A DNA stretch of 5,147 bases, taken from Nitrospirota bacterium (GTDB lineage: Bacteria > Nitrospinota > Nitrospinia > Nitrospinales > Nitrospinaceae). The first letter of the stretch is position 1. Every line of letters begins with the position of its first letter. The position numbers and the translations under genes were made by a program. This document shows, one piece after another, positions 1 through 4,378 of the stretch. The stretch lies in contig JAUVMD010000130.1 of NCBI GenBank assembly GCA_030600405.1, positions 1 through 5,147 of the forward strand. The letters are read 5' to 3'. The notes beneath the pieces are model-generated. The model was not told the DNA's origin. It ran no database searches and worked only from the letters and a program-made list of their open reading frames with translations.

Positions 1-401
1 CCCCAGACATAACCGGCAATCGATTCCTTTGTTTGGTCGATAACCCCCGCCCCGGCGGCAATATGGCCGGCTTTCTGGGAAATCACCGTCAATGCGGGCT
101 CGGCAATGGTGGTGGCGAAGCCCAAAGTAAAACCGAACAGGACGATCCAGTAGACGTTTCCCTTTAATGCAAACTCAACAGCCAGTCTTTCGCCGATAGG
201 AAATAAAGCATTTTCCAATCCTTGAATAAAAATGAACAGGCCGATAACGACCAGAATAAAACCGAAAAGGGTTTCTTTAAGGTGGGGGAATGGTTTCTGG
301 ATTATCACCAATTGAAAAAAGGTAATGACCAGAAGTATCGGCAGAACATCCAAGAAGGATTGGAAAAATTTGAAGAGTAAAAATCGAAGAGTCTTAACCA
401 T
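1..401 (-). CDS. DUF1538 family integral membrane protein, N-terminal part (runs off left edge)
   Basis: The minus strand reads open for 133 codons from ATG at 401 to the window edge, so the C-terminal part is missing. The translation is very hydrophobic. Likely membrane segments lie at about residues 13-34, 46-66 and 83-104. I recognise the DUF1538 pattern: a 'DVLPILLVITFFQ' stretch near the start, a 'GLENALFPIGE' segment at 61-71 and a 'LGFATTIAEPAL' segment at 93-104 with the conserved AEPAL. The family is found in bacterial inner membranes. It is often guessed to be a transporter, but its function is not established. The start fits the family's usual N-terminus, although no clear Shine-Dalgarno sequence precedes it. 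It lies 126 bases downstream of tatA on the same strand; no convincing terminator lies between them, so co-transcription is possible. The family call rests on remembered motifs, not on a search. Confidence 0.75.
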   Translation of the reverse strand, partial: MVKTLRFLLFKFFQSFLDVLPILLVITFFQLVIIQKPFPHLKETLFGFILVVIGLFIFIQGLENALFPIGERLAVEFALKGNVYWIVLFGFTLGFATTIAEPALTVISQKAGHIAAGAGVIDQTKESIAGYVW

Positions 402-527
402 TACTGGGCATGAATAACCAGATGCTTGCCGGGGAAAGAAGCGTTGTGGCAAGAGAGGCCTTGGTGAGACAATTCAGTGAGGAAACTTACTGCAATCCGG
501 GAATATCTGAGGTCTGGGGAAAACGGA

Positions 528-797
528 TTACTTTTCCGAAGATTCCGGTGACTCACTCACTTCGGCTGTTTCACCAGTGCTTTCAGGTACCGCTTTCGGC
601 TCTTCAGCGCCCTCAATGCTTCCTTCGGTTTGATCTCCGGCAGCAATTTCTTCCTGTTCGGCATCCTTCATGGAAGTTTTGAAGTTTTTGATGCTTCTAC
701 CAAAAGCGCTACCAATTTCCGGAAGTTTTCCTGCGCCAAAAATGATCATTATGATGACCAGAATGATCATTAATTCCGGAAAGCCTAAACCCATCAT
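528..797 (-). CDS. tatA: Sec-independent protein translocase subunit TatA
   Basis: This encodes the pore-forming subunit of the twin-arginine translocase, which moves folded proteins across the inner membrane together with TatB/TatC. The 89-residue protein has the standard architecture. A short N-terminal membrane helix (about residues 5-21) carries the polar Glu8 in 'PEL'. The invariant Phe20-Gly21 hinge follows, then an amphipathic helix (about 22-45, beginning 'GAGKLPEIG'). The tail (46-89) is acidic, Ser/Glu-rich and probably disordered. The 'FGAGKLPEIG' hinge favours TatA/E over TatB. The gene starts with two consecutive ATGs. I chose the first because GGAG at 806-809 is 8 bases from it, against 11 for the second. 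Neither tatB nor tatC is in the window, so this is an isolated tatA, as is common outside enterics. It is divergent from the LRR gene and has a plausible promoter at 835-862. Confidence 0.93.
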   Translation of the reverse strand: MMGLGFPELMIILVIIMIIFGAGKLPEIGSAFGRSIKNFKTSMKDAEQEEIAAGDQTEGSIEGAEEPKAVPESTGETAEVSESPESSEK

Positions 798-834
798 AGC
801 AATTTCTCCATCTGAATATTATATTGAGTGGACG

Positions 835-862
835 AGTATAACAAAAATTACTGGAAAACCAA
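835..862 (-). promoter_or_regulatory. Candidate sigma-70 promoter of tatA
   Basis: Read on the minus strand, TTGGTT (862-857) and TATACT (840-835) are separated by 16 bases. The predicted transcription start is near 828, about 30 bases upstream of the tatA ATG. A second, weaker option is TATAAT at 823-818, but it would leave almost no leader ahead of the ribosome binding site. Assigned by eye from consensus only. Confidence 0.35.
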
Positions 863-934
863 CCTTTTAATGACCTTATTTGGTAGAGTGAGCAGATAAA
901 TGTGTTTTAAAATCAAGCTCTTTGGATCAAGATC

Positions 935-1432
935 GTGAATCAAGACTTTATATTGGAATTATTTTATTCTCTCAAGGGGAACCTGGATGAAATCAATGCG
1001 GCGATCGATGCCAAGTTGAATCGGGATGGTTCGCGCAAAATTACGACCTTTGAACTGTTTATCAAAAGTCGTATCAGCCGGAATGCGAAGACCCTCAAAA
1101 TGGCTGGCATGGAAATCAATCCGGATGAAGCGGCCTATTTAAGCCTTTACCCGGATTTATCCGGGCTGGAAGTCCTCGATTTGAGGAAGAACTTCCTGGG
1201 AGATACCGGTTTGCAGGCTATCGCCGTGTCTCCGGTTCTGAAAAACCTGAAGGAACTGGATTTGAGAAATAATCAAATCACCCGTGCCGGCCTGAAGTTT
1301 CTTTCCCAGAATACATCCCTGACCAAGCTGGAAAAAGTGGATTTACGGTCAAATAAATTGGGCAAGAGATGGGAGGAAAAATTAAAGGAAAGCGATCGAC
1401 TTCCTCATTTAAGAGAAGTAAAAACGTTGTAA
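935..1432 (+). CDS. Small leucine-rich-repeat protein (27-residue, ribonuclease-inhibitor-type repeats)
   Basis: The 165-residue protein has no signal peptide or membrane segment and is probably cytoplasmic. A mixed-charge N-terminal domain (1-50) is followed by four leucine-rich repeats in exact 27-residue register, beginning at residues 51, 78, 105 and 132, with a partial fifth at 159. The core pattern is LxxLDLRxNxL/I followed by a helical 'GL' segment, as in 'LKELDLRNNQITRAGL'. Repeats of 27-29 residues with a helical second half are the ribonuclease-inhibitor subtype, usually a protein-binding scaffold. The start is GTG at 935. An in-frame stop at 908-910 leaves no ATG option, and only a weak GGA (924-926) precedes it. 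The gene is divergent from tatA and ends 12 bases from the convergent flgM-like gene. The binding partner cannot be told from the sequence; the fold assignment is secure, the function unknown. Confidence 0.88.
   Translation: MNQDFILELFYSLKGNLDEINAAIDAKLNRDGSRKITTFELFIKSRISRNAKTLKMAGMEINPDEAAYLSLYPDLSGLEVLDLRKNFLGDTGLQAIAVSPVLKNLKELDLRNNQITRAGLKFLSQNTSLTKLEKVDLRSNKLGKRWEEKLKESDRLPHLREVKTL
1085..1429 (+). repeat. Tandem 81-base coding units (LRR repeats) within the LRR gene
   Basis: The units start at 1085, 1166, 1247 and 1328, with a partial one at 1409. Each is 81 bases with no insertion or deletion. Nucleotide identity between units is limited mainly to the start of each unit, where CTGGAA/CTGAAG and GATTTGAG/GATTTACG recur. 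The duplication is therefore old and maintained at protein level rather than a recent tandem expansion. Confidence 0.8.
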
Positions 1433-1444
1433 CTTCCGAACCAG

Positions 1445-1738
1445 TCAAATGATCTCCCGCGTTTTATCTTCCCGGATTTTCTGAATCATTTTTTCTGCCA
1501 ATTCCTGGGCTTTCACCTCATACGTTCCGTTGGCAAGGGAGACCTTGTATTTGTCGACCAGCTCTTGCCGAATTTCAGGTGAACCTTGAGTCTTACCCTC
1601 CACACTCTTTAAAATCTCCTGGAAAGATACCTTTTGAGTAGGCTGGTTTTCTGAGTTCTTTTTCGAAGGAACTTCCTGTTCCAATCGTCGTGGCGTCAGG
1701 TTTTTTCCCGAAGCGGGATCTAAATAAAATTCATTCAT
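1445..1738 (-). CDS. flgM: FlgM-like anti-sigma-28 factor
   Basis: The product is a 97-residue, hydrophilic, charge-rich protein. Its C-terminal segment at about residues 57-88 ('RQELVDKYKVSLANGTYEV' onward, then 'AQELAEKMIQ') matches the FlgM core, in which an 'IRNGxYxVDxxKIAxxMI'-type helix pair binds sigma-28 (FliA). The N-terminal half is low-complexity and probably unfolded, which is usual in FlgM. FlgM holds sigma-28 inactive until the hook-basal body is complete and FlgM is exported. No other flagellar gene is in the window. The start is ATG at 1738, the only start codon after the in-frame stop at 1772-1774. No Shine-Dalgarno precedes it; the good one (1768-1773) serves an 8-codon leader ORF whose stop overlaps this ATG. 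A sigma-28-like promoter lies just upstream. The alternative is another small regulator that shares the helix pattern. Confidence 0.65.
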   Translation of the reverse strand: MNEFYLDPASGKNLTPRRLEQEVPSKKNSENQPTQKVSFQEILKSVEGKTQGSPEIRQELVDKYKVSLANGTYEVKAQELAEKMIQKIREDKTREII

Positions 1739-1761
1739 AGCGGGTATTTTCTTTGCTTCAT
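1735..1761 (-). CDS. Eight-codon leader ORF overlapping the flgM-like start
   Basis: On the minus strand, GAGAGG (1773-1768) is 6 bases upstream of ATG at 1761-1759. This opens a frame of eight codons (M K Q R K Y P L) ending in TGA at 1737-1735. That TGA overlaps the ATG of the flgM-like gene (1738-1736) in an ATGA arrangement typical of translational coupling. The flgM-like ATG has no Shine-Dalgarno of its own, so ribosomes ending the leader could restart on it. Coding potential cannot be judged at this length. A chance ORF, or a frameshift hiding a longer N-terminus, is possible. Confidence 0.35.
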   Translation of the reverse strand: MKQRKYPL

Positions 1762-1779
1762 AATTTTCCTCTCAGTGTA

Positions 1780-1807
1780 TTTTCGGCTTTTTGTGAAAAT
1801 TTCTTGA
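1780..1807 (-). promoter_or_regulatory. Candidate sigma-28 (FliA) promoter of the flgM-like gene
   Basis: On the minus strand, GCCGAAAA at 1787-1780 matches the sigma-28 -10 consensus GCCGATAA at 7 of 8 positions. TCAAGAAA at 1807-1800, 12 bases further upstream, matches the -35 consensus TAAAGTTT at 4 of its first 5 positions (5 of 8 overall); the usual spacing is about 11. The predicted start is near 1773, just at the leader-ORF Shine-Dalgarno. Sigma-28 control of flgM is well known in flagellar systems, which makes the match more credible. It remains a consensus match by eye. Confidence 0.35.
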
Positions 1808-1890
1808 GAAGGAGTCGAGTAGATTACCAGAAAAAAGCAGCCGTAAACCCCCAATAATAAAGGTAAACTAACATTAAATGTAATTTTATA

Positions 1891-1919
1891 TTGATTCTAA
1901 CTAATTGAATTTATATAAT
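1891..1919 (+). promoter_or_regulatory. Strong sigma-70-type promoter driving a short transcript
   Basis: TTGATT (1891-1896) and a perfect TATAAT (1914-1919) are separated by exactly 17 bases in very AT-rich DNA. The predicted start is about A1926. The next thing downstream is an intrinsic terminator rather than a gene, so the promoter appears to serve a short RNA or an attenuated leader. Confidence 0.6.
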
Positions 1920-1925
1920 TTACCT

Positions 1926-1999
1926 AACTGGTTTTTCTCCTGATGAGGGCTCACTTGAGGAAAAGTCTCCCCGCCTCCCAAGTGAGCCCTTACTTTTTA
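1926..1999 (+). ncRNA. Candidate small RNA (about 75 nt) or attenuated leader of the metal chaperone gene
   Basis: A strong promoter (1891-1919) and an intrinsic terminator (hairpin 1946-1990, then a T-rich tract to about 1998) define a transcript of about 75 nt. No ORF with a ribosome binding site lies inside it. The 5' part (about 1926-1945) is single-stranded and U/C-rich, containing UUUCUCC. The rest is one long hairpin whose apical loop holds CUCCCC. Both are complementary to purine-rich Shine-Dalgarno sequences, a feature of C-rich-loop regulatory RNAs such as the RsaE type. I do not recognise it as a known family. Because the metal chaperone gene starts about 105 bases further on in the same direction, a terminated 5' leader of that gene is the main alternative. 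Confidence 0.45.
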
Positions 2000-2037
2000 C
2001 ATTGAATTCTCATTCTTTAATCCCATTTCTCCTGATG
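1934..2037 (+). repeat. Direct repeat pair TTTCTCCTGATG
   Basis: The 12-base word TTTCTCCTGATG occurs at 1934-1945, immediately before the terminator hairpin, and again at 2026-2037, between the hairpin and the metal chaperone gene. The bases after each copy are loosely similar (GGGCTCACTT versus CTGTCACTG). It could be a binding site, a duplicated fragment of the small-RNA 5' end, or chance. Confidence 0.4.
1946..1998 (+). terminator. Intrinsic terminator hairpin
   Basis: The arms AGGGCTCACTTG (1946-1957) and CAAGTGAGCCCT (1979-1990) are a perfect 12-bp inverted repeat. An alternative inner pairing of GAGG (1957-1960) with CCTC (1974-1977) would shrink the loop to 13 bases. The arms are followed by TTACTTTTTAC. 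The T tract is on the plus-strand side only, so this terminates plus-strand transcription. No plus-strand gene ends just upstream, which points to a short RNA. Confidence 0.6.
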
Positions 2038-2050
2038 CTGTCACTGTATA

Positions 2051-2077
2051 TTGATTTCTCCGGAAATTTGATAGAAT
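2051..2077 (+). promoter_or_regulatory. Weak candidate promoter of the metal chaperone gene
   Basis: TTGATT (2051-2056) and TAGAAT (2072-2077) are separated by 15 bases, shorter than the preferred 17. The start would be near 2084, about 22 bases upstream of the ATG at 2106. The spacer lacks the roughly 19-base dyad of CueR/MerR operators. If this promoter is inactive, expression would depend on read-through of the terminator upstream. Confidence 0.3.
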
Positions 2078-2105
2078 CGAAAGTCTATATTTAGGGAGAA
2101 AGTTT

Positions 2106-2318
2106 ATGACCCATAAAAATATTATTGTGGAAGGAATGACCTGTGAACATTGTGTGGAGACGGTAACCAAGGCGGTTAATTCCCTTGATGGAATCAGTCA
2201 GGTATCGGTAGATTTAGATAAAAAACAGGTCACCGTGGATTTCGATGATAGCCGGACAGATATGGATGCCATATCTTCAAAGATTATTGAGGTGGGATTT
2301 GAAGTGGTTTTAAATTAA
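2106..2318 (+). CDS. CopZ-like heavy-metal-associated (HMA) domain protein
   Basis: The 70-residue protein is one complete HMA domain, the usual length of free-standing copper chaperones. The metal-binding motif GMTCEHC lies at residues 10-16, with ligands Cys13 and Cys16. The beta-alpha-beta-beta-alpha-beta pattern follows, with 'VSVDLDKKQVTVDF' as the central strands and a final 'GFEVVLN'. There is no signal peptide, so it is cytoplasmic. That favours a CopZ-type Cu(I) carrier over periplasmic MerP, although metal specificity cannot be read from the motif. A good Shine-Dalgarno, GGGAG (2094-2098), is 7 bases from the ATG. No copper ATPase or CueR-type regulator is in the window, so the gene is an orphan here. 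It converges on the HtrA gene with a 14-base gap and no room for a terminator. Confidence 0.88.
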   Translation: MTHKNIIVEGMTCEHCVETVTKAVNSLDGISQVSVDLDKKQVTVDFDDSRTDMDAISSKIIEVGFEVVLN

Positions 2319-2332
2319 ATCTTTTCAAATGT

Positions 2333-3481
2333 TCAAGATAGATACTTTCCAACTTCCACGAAGACGATTTTTTCAATGCCCTCCCGGATAATTTTGAGTC
2401 GCACTGATTTTCCTACATGAGATTCGGCAACGAGCTTTTGCAGACTTTTGGAATCGAGAGCGGTTTGCCCATCATAAGAAATAATAATGTCGCCCTGAAG
2501 TAATCCGGCTTGGTGTGCCGGCGCTCCGACATCCACGCTGTTAACCAATACCCCATCTTCTCGGGTGACCGCAAAGGACACCGCCAGCTCCGGAGTAAGT
2601 GATTGTATCCCCACTCCCAGCCATCCTCGTTCTACTGTCCCTTTATCGATCAGGGAGTTCGCAATTTGAGCCGCCATTTCCATAGGGATAGCAAAGCCAA
2701 CTCCCGATCCGATCTTAGCAATAGCCGTATTGATACCAATAACTTTCCCATCCAAATCGATTAAGGGTCCGCCGCTGTTCCCCGGGTTGATAGAGGCGTC
2801 GGTTTGAAGAAAGTTTTCAAATGTAGCGATTCCTAAATCAGACCTTTGGGTGCCACTGATCACACCAACAGTCACTGTGCCATCCAATCCATAAGGGTTT
2901 CCAATGGCCATGACCCATTCGCCCACTCCCAGGTTTTTGGTGGAACCGAAAGTAGGTACCGGAAAACTTGAAAAAGAGAAAATTTTAAGAACAGCCAAGT
3001 CCGTAAACGGGTCCACTCCGACCACTTTTGCGGAAAACTCTCTCTGGTCCATCAGCTTGACCATGATCTCGTCCACATTTTCGACCACATGATAATTGGT
3101 CAGAATATAACCCCGAGAATCGTATATAACTCCTGAGCCCAGACTTTCTACGAGGTATTTCTTTTTAAGCGAATCAGACAGCCAATCCTGAAAATTAGAT
3201 AACCAGCCATCCGTCCCCTTCCGGATTTTTCTCTTATTGGAGGGCATTTCCACCAACTTATTGATGCTCACTACGGTGGGTTTTAACTGCTTGGCATTGC
3301 GGATGAACGCATTCTGAAGCGCGACGATATCTTGATAGCCTTCAAGGTCTGCATAGATACTGGGTTGCAGGCTGACCGGTTGGGAGGAGGGAAGGGAAGC
3401 TTCGTGTCTCCCATTGCCATAATTGATGAGCGCGGCACCCCCGACTAAAAGACAGAAGACCACTAAAGTGATTTTTCTCAT
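2333..3481 (-). CDS. HtrA/Deg-family S1C serine protease with one PDZ domain (DegS/DegP-like)
   Basis: The product is an envelope protease of 382 residues. A hydrophobic N-terminal segment (about 4-20) is a signal peptide or membrane anchor with no clear cleavage site and no lipobox. A linker follows, including a basic patch at 83-88. The trypsin-like domain (about 60-280) contains the full catalytic triad: His131 in 'TNYHVV', Asp161 in 'DPFTDLAVL' and Ser236 in 'NPGNSGGPL'. One PDZ domain (about 286-376) follows, with an 'RGWLGV' start and 'GLLQGDIIISYDG' core. One PDZ and this length resemble DegS (about 355 residues) more than DegP/DegQ (about 450, two PDZs). Such proteases degrade or sense misfolded envelope proteins. 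The ATG at 3481 has a weak GAGA (3489-3492) 7 bases upstream. The gene lies 32 bases downstream of ubiE on the same strand, so they are probably co-transcribed. No separate stress promoter is evident. Confidence 0.92.
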   Translation of the reverse strand: MRKITLVVFCLLVGGAALINYGNGRHEASLPSSQPVSLQPSIYADLEGYQDIVALQNAFIRNAKQLKPTVVSINKLVEMPSNKRKIRKGTDGWLSNFQDWLSDSLKKKYLVESLGSGVIYDSRGYILTNYHVVENVDEIMVKLMDQREFSAKVVGVDPFTDLAVLKIFSFSSFPVPTFGSTKNLGVGEWVMAIGNPYGLDGTVTVGVISGTQRSDLGIATFENFLQTDASINPGNSGGPLIDLDGKVIGINTAIAKIGSGVGFAIPMEMAAQIANSLIDKGTVERGWLGVGIQSLTPELAVSFAVTREDGVLVNSVDVGAPAHQAGLLQGDIIISYDGQTALDSKSLQKLVAESHVGKSVRLKIIREGIEKIVFVEVGKYLS

Positions 3482-3513
3482 TTCATATTCTCAAGTTTTC
3501 TTTAATCATCGTA

Positions 3514-4257
3514 TCAAACTTGCTTTACACCTGTATATAGAATAACGATTCCTAAGGTCAGTTCCTTGTAAGTAACATTCATGAACCCAGCCTGTTGCAT
3601 CAAACTCGAAAACTCCTTGCGTACGGGGAACGCAGCCACCGTTTCCGGAAGATAGGTATAGGCGCTGGGATGCTTGGAGATCAAACGGCCGACCTTGGGT
3701 AACAACCATTCAAAATAAAATCGATAAAGAGCATTTAAAATTGAATTTCGGGGGAGGGAAAATTCCAGAATTACACACCGGCCGCCGGGTTTGAGTACCC
3801 GATGCATTTCGCGCAAACTTCGACCTATATTGAAAAAATTACGGATGCCAAAAGCGGTCGTCGTGCCATCAAAAGAATTATCCTCAAACGGCAGGCTTTC
3901 CGCAGAACCACATTCCAGTTGAATGGAATTTGCCTTGTCCAGAGAATCGATCTTTTGCCGGGCCAATTCCAGCATTTTCTCACTGAAATCCATTCCCACG
4001 ACCTGAACCGCACCCTTAGGGACATTTCGGATGATTTCCAAGGCTACATCCGCGGTCCCGGTTGCTATATCCAAAAAGCGCTCACCCGATTGAGGGGACA
4101 ACCGGGTCACCGCCCGCTTTCTCCAGTATTGGTCCTGACCGCAACTCAACAACCGATTTAAAAGGTCGTACCGGGGCGCGATATCACTGAACATCTTTTG
4201 CACCTGCCGGTTTGAGGTGGCAGGAGTTTCCATGCGTTCTATCATGGGATTATTCAT
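3514..4257 (-). CDS. ubiE: UbiE/MenG (COQ5 family) demethylmenaquinone / ubiquinone methyltransferase
   Basis: This is an S-adenosylmethionine-dependent C-methyltransferase that adds the ring methyl group of menaquinone (MenG) and/or ubiquinone (UbiE). The 247-residue length is typical. Family signature 1 is at Tyr30-Trp45 ('YDLLNRLLSCGQDQYW', with Leu where Met is usual). The SAM-binding motif is at 62-70 ('LDIATGTAD') and the ribose-binding acidic residue is Asp90 ('GMDFSEKML'). The family-specific 'AFGIRNF' is at 135-141, and signature 2, 'RVLKPGGRCVILEFS', at 153-167. Which quinone it serves cannot be told without men/ubi neighbours. The start is ambiguous: GAGGA (4258-4262) abuts the ATG at 4257 with no spacing and sits about 12-13 bases from the next in-frame ATG at 4245. 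The core fold is unaffected either way. It is divergent from the DJ-1 gene and probably the first gene of a ubiE-htrA operon. Confidence 0.93.
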   Translation of the reverse strand: MNNPMIERMETPATSNRQVQKMFSDIAPRYDLLNRLLSCGQDQYWRKRAVTRLSPQSGERFLDIATGTADVALEIIRNVPKGAVQVVGMDFSEKMLELARQKIDSLDKANSIQLECGSAESLPFEDNSFDGTTTAFGIRNFFNIGRSLREMHRVLKPGGRCVILEFSLPRNSILNALYRFYFEWLLPKVGRLISKHPSAYTYLPETVAAFPVRKEFSSLMQQAGFMNVTYKELTLGIVILYTGVKQV

Positions 4258-4303
4258 TCCTCGGGGACAAATGCTATTTTTGAGTGCCTCAGGGTAGCAG
4301 AAT

Positions 4304-4332
4304 TTGACTCCTCAGATGAATTTAATTAAAAT
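4304..4332 (+). promoter_or_regulatory. Sigma-70 promoter of the DJ-1/PfpI gene
   Basis: TTGACT (4304-4309) and TAAAAT (4327-4332) have the ideal 17-base spacing. Transcription would start near 4339, giving a leader of about 40 bases before the ATG at 4379. CCTCAG occurs at 4287-4292 and again at 4310-4315, inside the spacer, but I cannot call an operator from this. Confidence 0.6.
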
Positions 4333-4378
4333 TTTCCCATTGTGAAATAATTCAACCCATTCCCTTGAGGATATAGTT

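Noticed and set aside
425..453. Inverted repeat CTTGCC / GGCAAG between the DUF1538 and tatA genes
   Set aside because: The stem is only 6 bp with a 17-base loop and no T tract on either strand, so it is not a credible terminator.
410..682. 90-codon plus-strand ORF
   Set aside because: It overlaps the 3' half of tatA on the opposite strand, has no Shine-Dalgarno, and its composition looks like antisense of a real gene.
670..870. 66-codon plus-strand ORF
   Set aside because: Its first two thirds is antisense to the TatA membrane helix, and it has no ribosome binding site.
1941..1965. Hammerhead-ribozyme-like words CTGATGAG and GAAAA close together
   Set aside because: The hairpin pairs the bases after CTGATG with 1979-1990, so the GAAA lies in the loop and not at the catalytic position. 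No third helix or cleavage site can be drawn.
2056..2068. Imperfect palindrome around TCCGGA in the metal chaperone promoter, considered as a CueR/MerR operator
   Set aside because: The spacer is 15 bases, not about 19-20, and the half-sites do not match the known CueR form.
3452..3481. Possible lipoprotein signal (Cys10) in the HtrA N-terminus
   Set aside because: The residues before Cys10 are V-V-F, which do not fit the lipobox, where Gly/Ala/Ser must precede Cys.
3478..3486. Two-codon ORF (ATG AAA TGA) overlapping the htrA start
   Set aside because: It resembles the leader ORF of the flgM-like gene, but two codons arise easily by chance and the weak GAGA is better placed for the htrA ATG.
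3506..3709. 67-codon minus-strand ORF at the 3' end of ubiE
   Set aside because: It is a shadow frame inside ubiE with no start signal of its own.
3802..4161. 119-codon plus-strand ORF
   Set aside because: It lies entirely antisense to ubiE, whose protein motifs are unmistakable.
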